Source: Longispora sp047121295 (GTDB lineage: Bacteria > Actinomycetota > Actinomycetes > Mycobacteriales > Micromonosporaceae). From it: a stretch of DNA of 64,000 nt. Position numbers and translations under genes: made by a program. The notes under the pieces were generated by a model. That model was not told the origin of the DNA and did not search any database. It worked only from the letters and a program-made list of their open reading frames with translations. The stretch is from the NCBI RefSeq assembly GCF_047121295.1, contig NZ_CP139447.1:2294001-2358000 (forward strand). Direction: 5' to 3'. Below are positions 8,831-17,346 of the stretch, one piece after another (within the stretch, counting starts at the first letter, position 1; every line of letters starts with the position of its first letter).

Positions 8831-8860
8831 AGGCTAGACACAGCTCCGCCGAATCCGCAA
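8831..8860 (-). promoter_or_regulatory. putative promoter of the peptide operon
   Basis: On the minus strand TTGCGG (8855-8860) and TAGCCT (8831-8836) are 18 bp apart, a fair actinomycete housekeeping promoter. The expected transcript start near 8825 leaves a 30-nt leader carrying the ribosome site of the 16-residue peptide. Confidence 0.45.
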
Positions 8861-9059
8861 TGGTGCTTCTTGATGGACGCCCCTGTCCTGGACGGCCTTT
8901 TCGCACATCAGGAGCGATCTTTGCGCTCACCAAACTCGTCTTCCGTGCGTCGGCGGACAGTCTCCGCCGAACCGGGTCAGAGACTCTTGCTTCAGGGCAG
9001 ATCCTGAGTCCGGGCACGGGCTCTGCTGGGCGGGGTCGTGGCCAGTCGGCGTTGGAGTG

Positions 9060-9302
9060 TCCTGCCGACCATGCGACACGGCCCACAGTCGGGCGTAGCG
9101 GCCGTTGGCGGTGGCGAGGTCGTCGTGGGCGCCGTGTTCGATTCGGGTTAGGCGGGTGGGCGACGACGCCGGTCCGCCCGGCCAGGACCCGGGCGGTGGC
9201 GGCTGACAGTACGCGAGCGCCGCTGCTGCCGCTGCCGGGGGTCGCCTCGTCGAGGATCGCGACGAGCGGGTCGGCGAGCAGCACGCGGGAGACGGCCCGC
9301 GA
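9060..9302 (-). pseudogene. C-terminal fragment of an ABC exporter ATPase
   Basis: Minus-strand translation shows LLADPLVAILDEAT (Walker B and D-loop), then ARVLAGRTGVVAH (H-loop), and after a frameshift RIEHGAHDDLATANGRYARLW, the usual C-terminus of a multidrug-type ABC ATPase. The N-terminal two thirds are absent. No promoter or start. It is a remnant of another exporter that once lay here, not part of the plus-strand ABC system. Confidence 0.7.
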
Positions 9303-9508
9303 TGAGAAGTGATAGCCCTACTCGACTCGGCACACTCCCAATGGGAAGGCGAGGGGCCGAAAGGCGCGGCGGCCGAACCGAAACTGCAACAGCACCCGCT
9401 CCCGGCTCAGATCGCATTAGCTCACACGTCGCAAGCTTTCCATCAGCCGTCGTACTCAATGGCACGGCCGACTACCTCCCGAGTAGTCCACCTGTCGGCA
9501 GGCCATTC
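9303..9508. other. stretch without a recognisable gene
   Basis: Reading frames on both strands are low-complexity high-GC translations without domain signatures. I see no promoter or repeat here. Confidence 0.4.
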
Positions 9509-9592
9509 ATGGAAGCTGTCTGGCGATGCCCAAAGTGTCACGGACGAACCCGACTGCAACTCTGCCTCGACTGCGAGTGGGGCGGAAGTTGA
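9509..9592 (+). CDS. 27-residue Cys4 zinc-ribbon-like mini-protein (uncertain)
   Basis: Short frame with CPKC and CLDC spaced like a rubredoxin/zinc-ribbon knuckle pair, ending WGGS. The ATG is not preceded by a good ribosome site. It may be a C-terminal remnant of a longer zinc-ribbon protein, because the frame is open further upstream without homology I recognise. Confidence 0.25.
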   Translation: MEAVWRCPKCHGRTRLQLCLDCEWGGS

Positions 9593-9749
9593 GGGAACAG
9601 GTGGTGATCCAGGCGCCCCATCCTGTGCGGTCGTGGCAATTCACAGCGGACACCACACATCCGACTCACGGAAGAGGCCGCTCGGTGGAATAGGCCCGAC
9701 TCGCTAATCAGATCCAAAACACCCCATCGGCGACATGACCCTGAAAGGA

Positions 9750-9779
9750 AAGGAGGGCTGCCGACCGGCAGCCCTCCTT
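9750..9779. terminator. strong hairpin, bidirectional terminator
   Basis: Perfect 13-bp stem (AAGGAGGGCTGCC and its complement) with a GACC tetraloop. It lies in the non-coding stretch just before the tRNA-Pro remnant. Confidence 0.7.
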
Positions 9780-9903
9780 GACCCCTGGGGACCACGTGGG
9801 GACCGCACGCAACGCACGGCCCACACGAAACACCCTATAACGCACGCCCTGCATGCCCGAAAAACACCCTCTGGCCTGCGAAAATATCAAGATCAATCAA
9901 CTG

Positions 9904-9945
9904 GGGGTCAAGGGGTCGCAGGTTCAAATCCTGTCAGCCCGACAG
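9904..9945 (+). repeat. att-like direct repeat: 3' half of tRNA-Pro(GGG), copy 1
   Basis: 42 bp identical to 57405-57446. The sequence runs from the anticodon loop (CTGGGGG, anticodon GGG, begins at 9901) through TCAAG, the T-arm GCAGG-TTCAAAT-CCTGT and the acceptor strand CAGCCCG, then discriminator A. No 5' half with the matching CGGGCTG is found upstream, so it is not a functional tRNA. Similarity continues 16 bp beyond with two mismatches. This is the footprint left by tyrosine integrases that use tRNA 3' ends. Confidence 0.8.
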
Positions 9946-9960
9946 TATTTTTGCAGGTCA

Positions 9961-9993
9961 GGCCTGGTTTTCTGGAGATCAGAAAGCCAGGCC
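9961..9993 (+). terminator. hairpin after tRNA-Pro remnant
   Basis: 13-bp stem with one wobble (GGCCTGGTTTTCT against AGAAAGCCAGGCC), 7-nt loop. It probably derives from the tRNA terminator region. No T-run follows. Confidence 0.5.
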
Positions 9994-10315
9994 TTGATCA
10001 TTTGACCCTCGTTTGACCCCGGGCTGGACAGTGCTGGGGGTCATGAAACGCCAGGTGAGCGAACCCTGACGGATATGCGACACGCCTGGCTTGTTCACCT
10101 GGTGACCATTCGCTGGACCGAGAACGCGAACTCACCGTCCGAATCACAACCCTGCGTGTCCACCTGGTGCGCCAAACGCTCCCGACCAGTTTGGACGGCC
10201 ATCAGATCGCCCCTACAACTGCCATCCTGCCCCGCGCGATGACGTGCATCTAGCAGCCAAAGCCAGCGCGCCAGATGACGAGGTCTACCAACCAACCCCG
10301 GGCCCACCGCACTTG
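9994..10315. other. intergenic stretch between att copy and NTPase gene
   Basis: About 320 bp containing TTTGACCCTCGTTTGACCCC and no supported gene. Nothing else recognised. Confidence 0.4.
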
Positions 10316-12574
10316 TTAAAGATCAAGTTGAGCGTGGCCATGTACCGGGTCAGGCGGCGCCCCCTGAGCCGCGCGGCCGTGCCGAAGTACCTCAAGGCTT
10401 GCAGCTGCGCTGGTGTTCCCGGCTTCGGCGGCTTTCAGCATCCAGGACTCCGCGCCATCTGGATCACCCCGCTTGTGCAGCAGTAGCGCGAGACCGCACA
10501 TTGCCTCGTCGTCTCCGGCTTCGGCGCCCTTCCGATACCACGACTCGGCGCCAGCTAGATCGTGCTGCTGCCGCAGAAGGTGCCCAAGGACAGTCATGGT
10601 GAAGCCGTTGTTTGCCGATTCGGCCGCTGTCTGCAACAAGGGCGCTGCTTCAGCCAGGTCGCCCTGTTCAAATAGTTCTAGCCCCAGGGCCATCATTGCG
10701 ATGGTATCCCCGGCTTCGGTGCCTTTCCGATACCAGAACTCCGCCCCGTCCAGGTCTCCCTGCGTCCTTAGAAGCAACCCGATGCACGCCATCGCAGTAG
10801 TTTCCCCGGCTTCAGCCGCCTTCCGCAGCCAAGGCTTCGCGGCGTCCAGGTCATCCTGTTCCAGAAACAATTGCAGCCCGTAGTCTGTCATCGCCACGGC
10901 ATTTCCGGCTGCGGCGGCCTCCTTCAGCCAGTGCTCCGCCCTGTCCCTTTGGTTTTTCTGTCGAAGCAGCAGCACGAGTTTGTACATCGCACTGGCGATC
11001 CCGGCCTCGGCCGCCTTCTCTAGCCAAAGCTCCGCCCCGTCAAGATCGTCGCGTTCGCGCAGCAGGGATCCGAGGGCATGCATCGCGGTGTCGTGTCCGT
11101 TGTGGGCGGCCTGTTCCCAAGCCAGTTCGGTGATCGCTGTCAGTCCGTTCTCGTTGGCCATGGCTCCTATGAAGAAGGCTTCATCATCTGTGGCTGCGAG
11201 GAGGATGGTGGGCCAGACCTGTGCCGCGATTTCTTTGCCGGCCAGTGGACTCGGAGCGATGTGGACCCGGTCCAATAGGTAGTCGGTGGCGGTGTGGCCT
11301 TCCCTGTGCGGGATGAGGCAAGAGCTCGCGCCGAGGACCGGTTGGCTGGCCCACTTCAGCGCATTGGCGATGTTTGGCAGGTCGGTGCGGTTGCGGCGTG
11401 CCTCACTCACGTAGCCGTGGGCCAGCAGGGCCAGTTGTGCCGTGTTGAGGGGGCGGTGGAATCCGGCGCGGCGGCAGTCGACGGCCGCGCTGATCAGGGC
11501 CTGCCCGAAGTCGTGCAGGGGGCCTTCCCCGATTGCCCAGCGAGCCATCATGGCTGGTCCAGCCACAAGATACTCGCCGAAACCCACTTGAGATGCGGCT
11601 GCGTCTTTCACTCGCCGGTCCCCTCCGGCCGAGTTCTGGACGGCGATCGCCCGGGCCTGCTCTGTGCCGCTGAGGCGCGCTGCGACTGGGATACGCCGCC
11701 GCCCGGCGAGATTCTGCACGAGTTCGACGCCCGGGCGGTGCGTGCCAGCTTTTTCGCGTTCCGTCCGTGAGACGGTCACCGCCGTATCCAACAGGGTGAG
11801 CTCGTCATTGCGGATGGTCGCGACGACGACCACGTCACTACGTCCGGGTGGGCATAGGCGCTGAAGCAGCGCTAGGTCCATGCCGTTGCGGCCGAGATAG
11901 CGTTCCAAGTCATCCAGCCACACCACCACGTCGCGCACGTCATGCCCACCGTCCAGCACTGCGCGCAGCGACCCCGGTCCGGCGGGCACCCAGAGCTGAT
12001 GGTGCGGGCGGAGACGTCGCAGAACCTCAGCCGCCAACCGGGTCTTTCCCGCCGCCGCAGGGCCGTGCAACAACACCATGCCGCCCGCGGCGACCGCCCA
12101 TTCCAGTTCGTCCTGCCCGTCACGGGCGACGTAGCGGGTCGGACCGTCGGTGTCCGAGCCGATCGACGCCTTGACACCCAACGCGCCCAGGTCCACGTCG
12201 CCGAGTGCTGGTGGTAGACCCTTTTCCAGATGCAGAAGGTGTCCCACCAGGTCGAATTGCGGTTGGTTCGGTGCGGACAAGGTCCGTCCGTGGTACCAGG
12301 TGTACAGCAGGCCCAGGACGCCGGACATGCCGCCGACCACACTCATGGTCGAGTCCGCCTGGCTGAGCTCCATGCCGGCCAGACGACGCACGAGCCAGAC
12401 CAGCCCCATCAATGACAATGCGATAAACAGGGTCTTGCGCCACCACAACTTCACACCACGGGTCACTGAGACATCATCGCCCACATCGCCTGTCGGTGGC
12501 GCGCGGCCAACTCGTCGTCGGGCGACAGGGTGAACCGCCCCGGGTTCTATGGAGACTTCAGACGTTGACTCCAA
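10316..12574 (-). CDS. membrane-anchored P-loop NTPase with C-terminal Sel1/TPR repeats
   Basis: As an open frame, 752 residues. Two hydrophobic helices (about 48-64 and 76-93), Walker A GPAAAGKTR at 171-179, Walker B VVVWLDDLE at 216-224, then from ~490 to 735 about seven Sel1-like repeats of ~36 residues (pattern DLDGAEFWYRKGTEAGD). This layout is typical of STAND-like signalling or conflict ATPases, with repeats as sensor. The first ~15 residues (12574-12531) are encoded by the end of the adjacent insertion sequence, so the ATG at 12574 is probably an artefact of that insertion; GTG at 12466 (VTRGVKLWW) is a likely original start, though without a clear ribosome site. The IS may have removed the native promoter. 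No partner effector gene is visible. Confidence 0.75.
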   Translation of the reverse strand: MESTSEVSIEPGAVHPVARRRVGRAPPTGDVGDDVSVTRGVKLWWRKTLFIALSLMGLVWLVRRLAGMELSQADSTMSVVGGMSGVLGLLYTWYHGRTLSAPNQPQFDLVGHLLHLEKGLPPALGDVDLGALGVKASIGSDTDGPTRYVARDGQDELEWAVAAGGMVLLHGPAAAGKTRLAAEVLRRLRPHHQLWVPAGPGSLRAVLDGGHDVRDVVVWLDDLERYLGRNGMDLALLQRLCPPGRSDVVVVATIRNDELTLLDTAVTVSRTEREKAGTHRPGVELVQNLAGRRRIPVAARLSGTEQARAIAVQNSAGGDRRVKDAAASQVGFGEYLVAGPAMMARWAIGEGPLHDFGQALISAAVDCRRAGFHRPLNTAQLALLAHGYVSEARRNRTDLPNIANALKWASQPVLGASSCLIPHREGHTATDYLLDRVHIAPSPLAGKEIAAQVWPTILLAATDDEAFFIGAMANENGLTAITELAWEQAAHNGHDTAMHALGSLLRERDDLDGAELWLEKAAEAGIASAMYKLVLLLRQKNQRDRAEHWLKEAAAAGNAVAMTDYGLQLFLEQDDLDAAKPWLRKAAEAGETTAMACIGLLLRTQGDLDGAEFWYRKGTEAGDTIAMMALGLELFEQGDLAEAAPLLQTAAESANNGFTMTVLGHLLRQQHDLAGAESWYRKGAEAGDDEAMCGLALLLHKRGDPDGAESWMLKAAEAGNTSAAASLEVLRHGRAAQGAPPDPVHGHAQLDL

Positions 12575-13465
12575 CCGCCTCGCGGGGCTGGTGTTGAGCG
12601 TAGTACATCGCTTCGTATTCGTTGGGTGGGACGTGTCCGATCGCTGAGTGCAGGCGCAGGTGGTTGTACCAGTCGACCCATTCGGCGGTGGCTAACTCGA
12701 CCTGGGCGAGGCTGCGCCAGGGGCCGCAGGGTTTGATCAGTTCGGCCTTGTAGAGGCCGATGCCGACTCCATTAGGGCGTTGTCGAGGGCATCGCCGACC
12801 GTGCCGATCGAGGCGTCGAGGCCGGAGTCGAGCAGGTGCGTGGTGAACCGAAACCCGGCGTCGCTATGGTGGATCAGTCCTTTCTCGACCGGATGCCCGG
12901 CCCGGTCGCGGCGCCATAACGCCATGTCCACCGCGCCCAGCACGAGAGCCGTCTGCTTGTTCGTGGCCGCCGACCAGCCCACGATCGCGCGGGAGAACAC
13001 GTCGACGACGAACGCGACGTAAACTGTCCCGGACCAGGCCGCCACGTGGGTGAAGTCGGCGACCCAGGCCCGATTCGGCCGCTCGGAGCTGAAGTCACGG
13101 TTCAGACGATCGGCCGCCCTGGCATGACCGGGGTCAGCGATCGTCGTGCGGATCTTCCTGCCCCGCACCACCCCGACCAGACTGGCGGCCCGCTTCAGCC
13201 GCTCGACCGTGCACCGGGCGACCTCAAAGCCCTCACGCTGCAGCTGCAGCCAGACCTTGCGGGCGCCGTAGACGCCGTAATTGTCGGCGTGGATCCGCGT
13301 GATCTCGACCGTGAGCTGGGCGTCAGAAGCCGTCCTGGCCGAGGCCGGCCGGGACTTCGCCGCGTAGTAGGTACTCGGGGCGATCTTGCAGCCGTGCTCG
13401 CTGAGCACCCGACAGATCGGCTCGACCCCGCCAAACTCGTCACGGTATGCGTCGATGAACTTCAC
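12558..13465 (-). pseudogene. IS3-family transposase OrfB, frameshifted
   Basis: DDE integrase core: begins with an HTH_21-like region, then WVADFTHVAAWSGTVYVAF (first Asp), IHHSDAGFRF (second Asp), and the Glu in ALMESA. Around 12767 one base is missing, so translation leaves the normal frame right after MESA; the proper C-terminus (GLYKAELIKP to REAVGVNV) follows in the next frame and ends at 12558. Non-functional unless the missing base is a sequencing error. Confidence 0.85.
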
Positions 13466-13787
13466 GAGTGTGTCTGTGGCCGGTCGAGCTCGGCCGCGAA
13501 GAAAGCCGAGGCCGCCTTCAAGATCTCATTCGCCCGCCGCAGCTCCGCGTTATCCCTGCGCAGCCGCTTCAGCTCGCTCGACTCCTCGGTCGTGGTCCCG
13601 GCCAGCTGCCCACCGTCGACCTGGGCCTGACGCACCCACTTCCGCAGCGTCTCGGCCGTGCCGATCCCCAATTTCTGGGCCACCGCGGTGATCGTGGCCC
13701 AGTCCGACTCGTAGTTCGGCCGGACCTCCGCGACCATCCGCACCGCCCGCTGCCGCAACTAAGCGGATACGCGCCCTGATGAGACAT
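13462..13787 (-). pseudogene. IS3-family transposase OrfA, frameshifted near its start
   Basis: Helix-turn-helix transposase subunit: AVAQKLGIGTAETLRKWVRQ and a leucine-zipper tail LKRLRRDNAELRRANEIL. ATG at 13787 with GGAAGGA upstream encodes MSHQGAYP; one base is then missing near 13762, after which ELRQRAVRMVAEV continues in another frame. It overlaps orfB by 4 bp as usual in IS3 elements. Confidence 0.8.
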
Positions 13788-13840
13788 AACTCGATCCTTC
13801 CAAAAGGGTCGAGCCTCCATCAAACCCGGGGCGGTTCAGT

Positions 13841-14539
13841 GTGGCCTCGACTGCCACGGCAACCCGCGCCTGGGGTACCAAACCGACCGTCACCGCTGCG
13901 AACTCCGCCGATGTCGGCCAGCAGTGGTTCTTCCTCACGAACAAGGACAGCTCCAACAACCCGATCGGCTCCTACCGGCTCGTCAACCGCTACAGCGGCT
14001 TGGTACTGGGCATGTCGTCGGACTCCTCACGCCTGGCCGAGTCCACCCCGCCGCGCAGCTGGGCCAACAGCACGGGCAACCCGGTCGGCGGGACCCGCAA
14101 CGAAACCGAGCAGGCTCTCACCTTCACCGCCGTCGGGACAAGCGGCGGGCAGAACGTGGCGTTGAACAAGCCGGCGTCCGCGCAGAGCGCGCAGGGCAGC
14201 CGCGTCGCGAGCCTGGCGGTGGACGGTGACCCGACCAACAACAGCTACTGGAGCGCGGACCCCTACGCGCAGTGGTGGAAGGTCGACCTTCAAAGCCTCT
14301 ACACCCTCAGCAGCGTGTCCATCACCAACTACGTCGACGGCAGCCGCTACTACCAGTACAACATCCAGGCCAGCACTGACTGGACGACGATCGCCACCAA
14401 GAGCAACACCGCGGTGGCCACCAGCGCCGGCGACAGCTATCCCGTCAACGTGCAGGCGCGCTACCTCCGCGTCAATATAACCTTCAACTCCGCCAATGCC
14501 GGCGTACACATCGCCAACTTCACCGCCACCGGCAGCTGA
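13841..14539 (+). pseudogene. 5'-truncated secreted protein with F5/8 type C (discoidin) domain
   Basis: Frame begins exactly at the insertion-sequence edge, so the natural N-terminus is missing. Residues ~1-90 resemble a lectin/arabinofuranosidase-B-like or ricin-like region (QQWFFLTNK, YRLVNRYSGLVLGM); residues ~100-232 are a discoidin carbohydrate-binding domain (NVALNKPASAQSAQG, WWKVDLQ, RYLRVNI). It would be the C-terminal binding module of an extracellular glycoside hydrolase. No start codon or ribosome site of its own. Confidence 0.7.
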
Positions 14540-14654
14540 CGGCACACTCGCTTGCTGGGGAACGGCCCGCCCGTTTGGGTCTTGTGCGTCAGGCCACCGG
14601 CACCTACCGGCCGGAAAGCTCGTGGATCCGTCGCAGGCCGATCGTTCGTCGGCG

Positions 14655-15868
14655 GGGTGGCCGGCCCCGACGGCACCCTGACCGGCCAGCGGGCCGTCAC
14701 CGCGAGCGTCACGGTCACCAACACCGGCTCCCGTACCGGCACCGTCACCCCGCAGGCCTACCTCCGGTTCCCCACCTCCGCCGGGGAACCCGCCGCACAG
14801 CTCAAGGGCTTCGACCGCGTCACCCTCGCGCCGGGGGAGTCCCGCCGGGTGTCCTTCGCCCTCGACCAGAGAGCCTTCTCGGTGTACGAGCCGGCCGCCG
14901 ACCAGTGGAAGGTGCGCACCGGCGCGTACCAGATCAGGATCGCCGACTCCGCCACCGACCCGGGCCTGACCCGCCAGGTCACCGTCACCACCACCGCAGG
15001 CGCGCCCAGGGTCGCCCTGCCCAGCCTGCCCCTGGCCGACCCCGGCCGCACAATCACCGTCGCAGCCCAGTTCGTCAACGACGGCACCCAAACGCTGGTC
15101 GCACCGGACGCGCAGCTCACCGGCCCGGCGGGCTGGCCCGTGCGCCCGACCGGGCCGTCGCGCTGGGAGGTGACCGTCCCGGTCGGCACCCGCCCGGACA
15201 GCTACCGGCTGACCGCGACCCTGACGTCCGGTGCCCCGGAGCACCGCGCGACCAGCCGCACGACCACCGTCCTGACGGTGCCCTACCCGGACCTGGCCGC
15301 CGCCGCCAACCACACCGGTGTGACCACCGACGACGCCGTCGCCAGCGGGGACCTCGACGGCCGGGGCCACACCCTGTCCGCCACCGAACTGGCCGCGCAC
15401 GGCGTCGTCCCGGGCGCGACGGTGAACGTCGGCGGCGTGCCGTTCACCTGGCCGACCGCGCCCCCGGGACAGCCGGACAACGTCGGCGCGTACGGCCAGA
15501 CGATCCGCGTCGCCGGCTCCGGCACCACCCTGTCGTTCCTGGCGACCAGCACCAGCGCGCCCACCGCCGGACGGGTCGTCGTTCGCTACGCCAACGGCAC
15601 GACCTCCGAGGCGTTCCTGCGCGCACCCGACTGGTGGTCGGCCGGTGCCGTGCCGGCCGTGACGTTCGGCTACGTCAACGCCGCCCAGCCACTGTGCGCC
15701 GGCGGGGTTCTCGACGGCACCCGCTGCCGACACGACGTGCGCCTGTACGCGCTGTCCGTGCCCGTTGACCCGGCCCGCCAGGTCGTCGCGGTCACCTTGC
15801 CCACCCTGGCACCCACCCCCGCCGGGGGAGTGGCGACCATCCACGTGTTCGCCGCCACCCTGCACTGA
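14655..15868 (+). pseudogene. C-terminal part of a secreted GH3-type beta-glucosidase with accessory domains
   Basis: The recognisable part opens with a fibronectin-III-like GH3 domain (PQAYLRFP, LKGFDRVTLAPGESRRVSFAL, FSVYEP), then an NEW3-like alpha-galactosidase-associated domain (~14990-15290) and a third beta domain with GHTLSATELAAHGVVPGA. The catalytic N- and middle domains of GH3 are absent. An open frame reaches 14552 but its first ~40 residues look non-coding. It is fused, without a common start, behind the discoidin fragment; both are scraps of secreted glycosidases. Confidence 0.65.
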
Positions 15869-16115
15869 GAATCCGCCGGTCGCCGCCCGGAGGGGGTCGG
15901 CGGCCGGCGGTCCCGCCCGTCGCAGGCGGCATTCCGTGAGGCCGCGTTGTGGTTCTCTTCGGCAAGCACCCGGGCCACGCCCGCCTGTCCTACGACCAGT
16001 GGTCTTGGGCTCCGCTGCGAACCGACCCGATGATATCGCCAAATGGCATTAGTGCCGGTCGATGCTCGCCGGTCACTCTGTTCCTGGCAGCACGGTCGAC
16101 CCCTCAGGAGGAAAT
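15869..16115. other. short non-coding stretch
   Basis: About 250 bp; only the strong AGGAGGAA ribosome site at its right end belongs to a recognisable gene start. Confidence 0.4.
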
Positions 16116-16255
16116 GTGCGCACCCACACCAGGACGGTCCGGCTCGCCCTCACCGTCATCAGCGCGGCGATGATCGCCGTCGCCATGGCCCCGGCAGCGC
16201 AGGCCACGGCTCCGACGGAGGGCACGGAATCCCCGGCGGAGCCGGGCCCGGCACC
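16116..16255 (+). pseudogene. orphan signal-peptide fragment of a secreted protein
   Basis: GTG at 16116 has AGGAGGAA 1-2 nt before the spacer, an excellent start. It encodes VRTHTRTVRLALTVISA, a hydrophobic core and cleavage region MAPAAQATA, a textbook Sec signal of about 30 residues, followed by some 15 residues rich in Pro/Glu. The frame stays open to 16706, but from 16259 it runs antisense to a real membrane-protein gene, so the mature protein has been lost. Confidence 0.55.
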
Positions 16256-16258
16256 GCG

Positions 16259-17212
16259 TTACCGGCGGACCCGACGGGCCGCCACGATCAGCAGCAGCAC
16301 CAGGGCCAGGGCGAACACCGCGTTGCCGGTCAGGTCGACGGCGAGGGGGACGTCGGCGGTCGGGCGCTCCGGGAAGGCGTGGACGGCGTACGCGAGTGCC
16401 GCGCCGCCGGCCAGGGCCAGCCGGTGCGGCTCGGCCCAGCCGGTCCTGGTCGCGCAGAACCAACCGCCGGCGATCGCGGTGGCGAACAGGCCGAGTTGGC
16501 CGAGGACGTGCAGCCAGGCGGGCAGGGTGTCGGGCAGCCAGAGGAACGCGCAGCCCAGGGCCAGGGCGACGGTGCCGACGAGCCACAGGCCGGGAGCGGT
16601 GCCGGTGGCGGCCACGGTCCGGGCCCGGCCGTACCGGAACGCGACGACGACCAGGGCCGCCACCGCCACCAGCACGCCGGCGAGCTGGCCGACGCTCGGG
16701 GTGTAGGGCCACAGGTTCTGGTTGATCAGCGTGGTGATGACGATGCCGAGCAGGAACAGCACGGCGGTGACGATCAGGCCGGTCCGGCCGAGCCACGGGG
16801 TGCGCCGCCGGCCGGGGGTCATCGCCTCGACCAGCGCGATCGGTACCCCGATGCTCCACACCGTGTGCAGGGTCAGGACGAGCAGGGTCCACGGCGCGCC
16901 CATCCCGAGCGCGGACAGGTGGCCGTAGTCCAACAGCCGGATGCCGGCGTAGTTCGGGTTGAACAGCGAGACGGTGGTCAGCCCCTCCTCGACCAGGCCG
17001 TACGCGAGGGCCAGGGTCAGGATGCCGGCCCAGCCGAGCCCGGCCCGCCGGGCCAGCTCCCGGATCAGCAGAGCCCCGCCGCCGTACATCGGGGCCAACG
17101 CCACCAGCGCCGGCAGCATGGTGATCGGCAGGTTGCCGAGCAGGAACTCGGCGACCATCGGCGCGAGCAGGAACAGCCCGAGAGCCGGAGCGAGACGACG
17201 CAACATGTTCAT
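16259..17212 (-). CDS. polytopic membrane protein of unknown function
   Basis: About 317 residues from ATG at 17212 (MNMLRRLAPALG); an in-frame extension to 17272 is possible but hydrophilic. Eight or nine hydrophobic helices, with conserved-looking polar segments LIRELARRAGLGWAGIL and YGLVEEGLTTVSLFNP in the second and third helices, which resemble the actinobacterial family of uncharacterised integral membrane proteins with EExxT motifs. No transport signature. Converges with the orphan signal-peptide fragment; it lies upstream of, and in the same direction as, nothing obviously related. Confidence 0.7.
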   Translation of the reverse strand: MNMLRRLAPALGLFLLAPMVAEFLLGNLPITMLPALVALAPMYGGGALLIRELARRAGLGWAGILTLALAYGLVEEGLTTVSLFNPNYAGIRLLDYGHLSALGMGAPWTLLVLTLHTVWSIGVPIALVEAMTPGRRRTPWLGRTGLIVTAVLFLLGIVITTLINQNLWPYTPSVGQLAGVLVAVAALVVVAFRYGRARTVAATGTAPGLWLVGTVALALGCAFLWLPDTLPAWLHVLGQLGLFATAIAGGWFCATRTGWAEPHRLALAGGAALAYAVHAFPERPTADVPLAVDLTGNAVFALALVLLLIVAARRVRR

Positions 17213-17346
17213 GATCAAATCTTCGACTGGGTACGCAGGTGTCGACAGTGACGCGTGTCCGGTTCCAGCCATGACAAATGTCAGGATGCGCGGTGCCAGG
17301 CTCCGCCTGGATCACGGTCGGCGGTGCCTGGCACCGGTCGGTCGGA

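Larger units (their letters stand above)
12531..13838 (-). mobile_element. IS3-family insertion sequence, 1308 bp, inactive
   Basis: Bounded by inverted repeats: both ends begin TGAACCGCCCCGGGTT and then match imperfectly for another ten bases. It carries orfA and orfB of IS3 type on the minus strand, both frameshifted. The 3 bp flanking each end (GGG and GTG) are not identical, so there is no target duplication, and the flanks belong to unrelated genes. This suggests a rearrangement or deletion through recombination between IS copies rather than a simple insertion. Confidence 0.85.

Noticed and set aside
8745..9284. 179-residue protein ending in the 16-residue peptide sequence
   Set aside because: The upstream part of that frame is the decayed ABC ATPase tail and non-coding sequence; a strong ribosome site and promoter lie just before the short ATG.
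9904..9945. A functional tRNA-Pro gene
   Set aside because: The 5' half, D-arm and 5' acceptor strand are absent at both copies; only the region from the anticodon loop to the acceptor end exists.
14027..16042. 671-codon open frame on the minus strand
   Set aside because: Antisense to the discoidin and GH3 fragments; composition is Gly/Arg/Ala-rich shadow translation of high-GC third positions, without domains.
16116..16706. 200-residue secreted protein
   Set aside because: Only the signal peptide looks real; after 16259 the frame is antisense to a membrane-protein gene.
16730..16745. GTTGATC-like heptamer as another SARP site
   Set aside because: A single heptamer inside a coding region without an 11-bp partner or -10 hexamer; same applies to single matches near 36604 and 51886.
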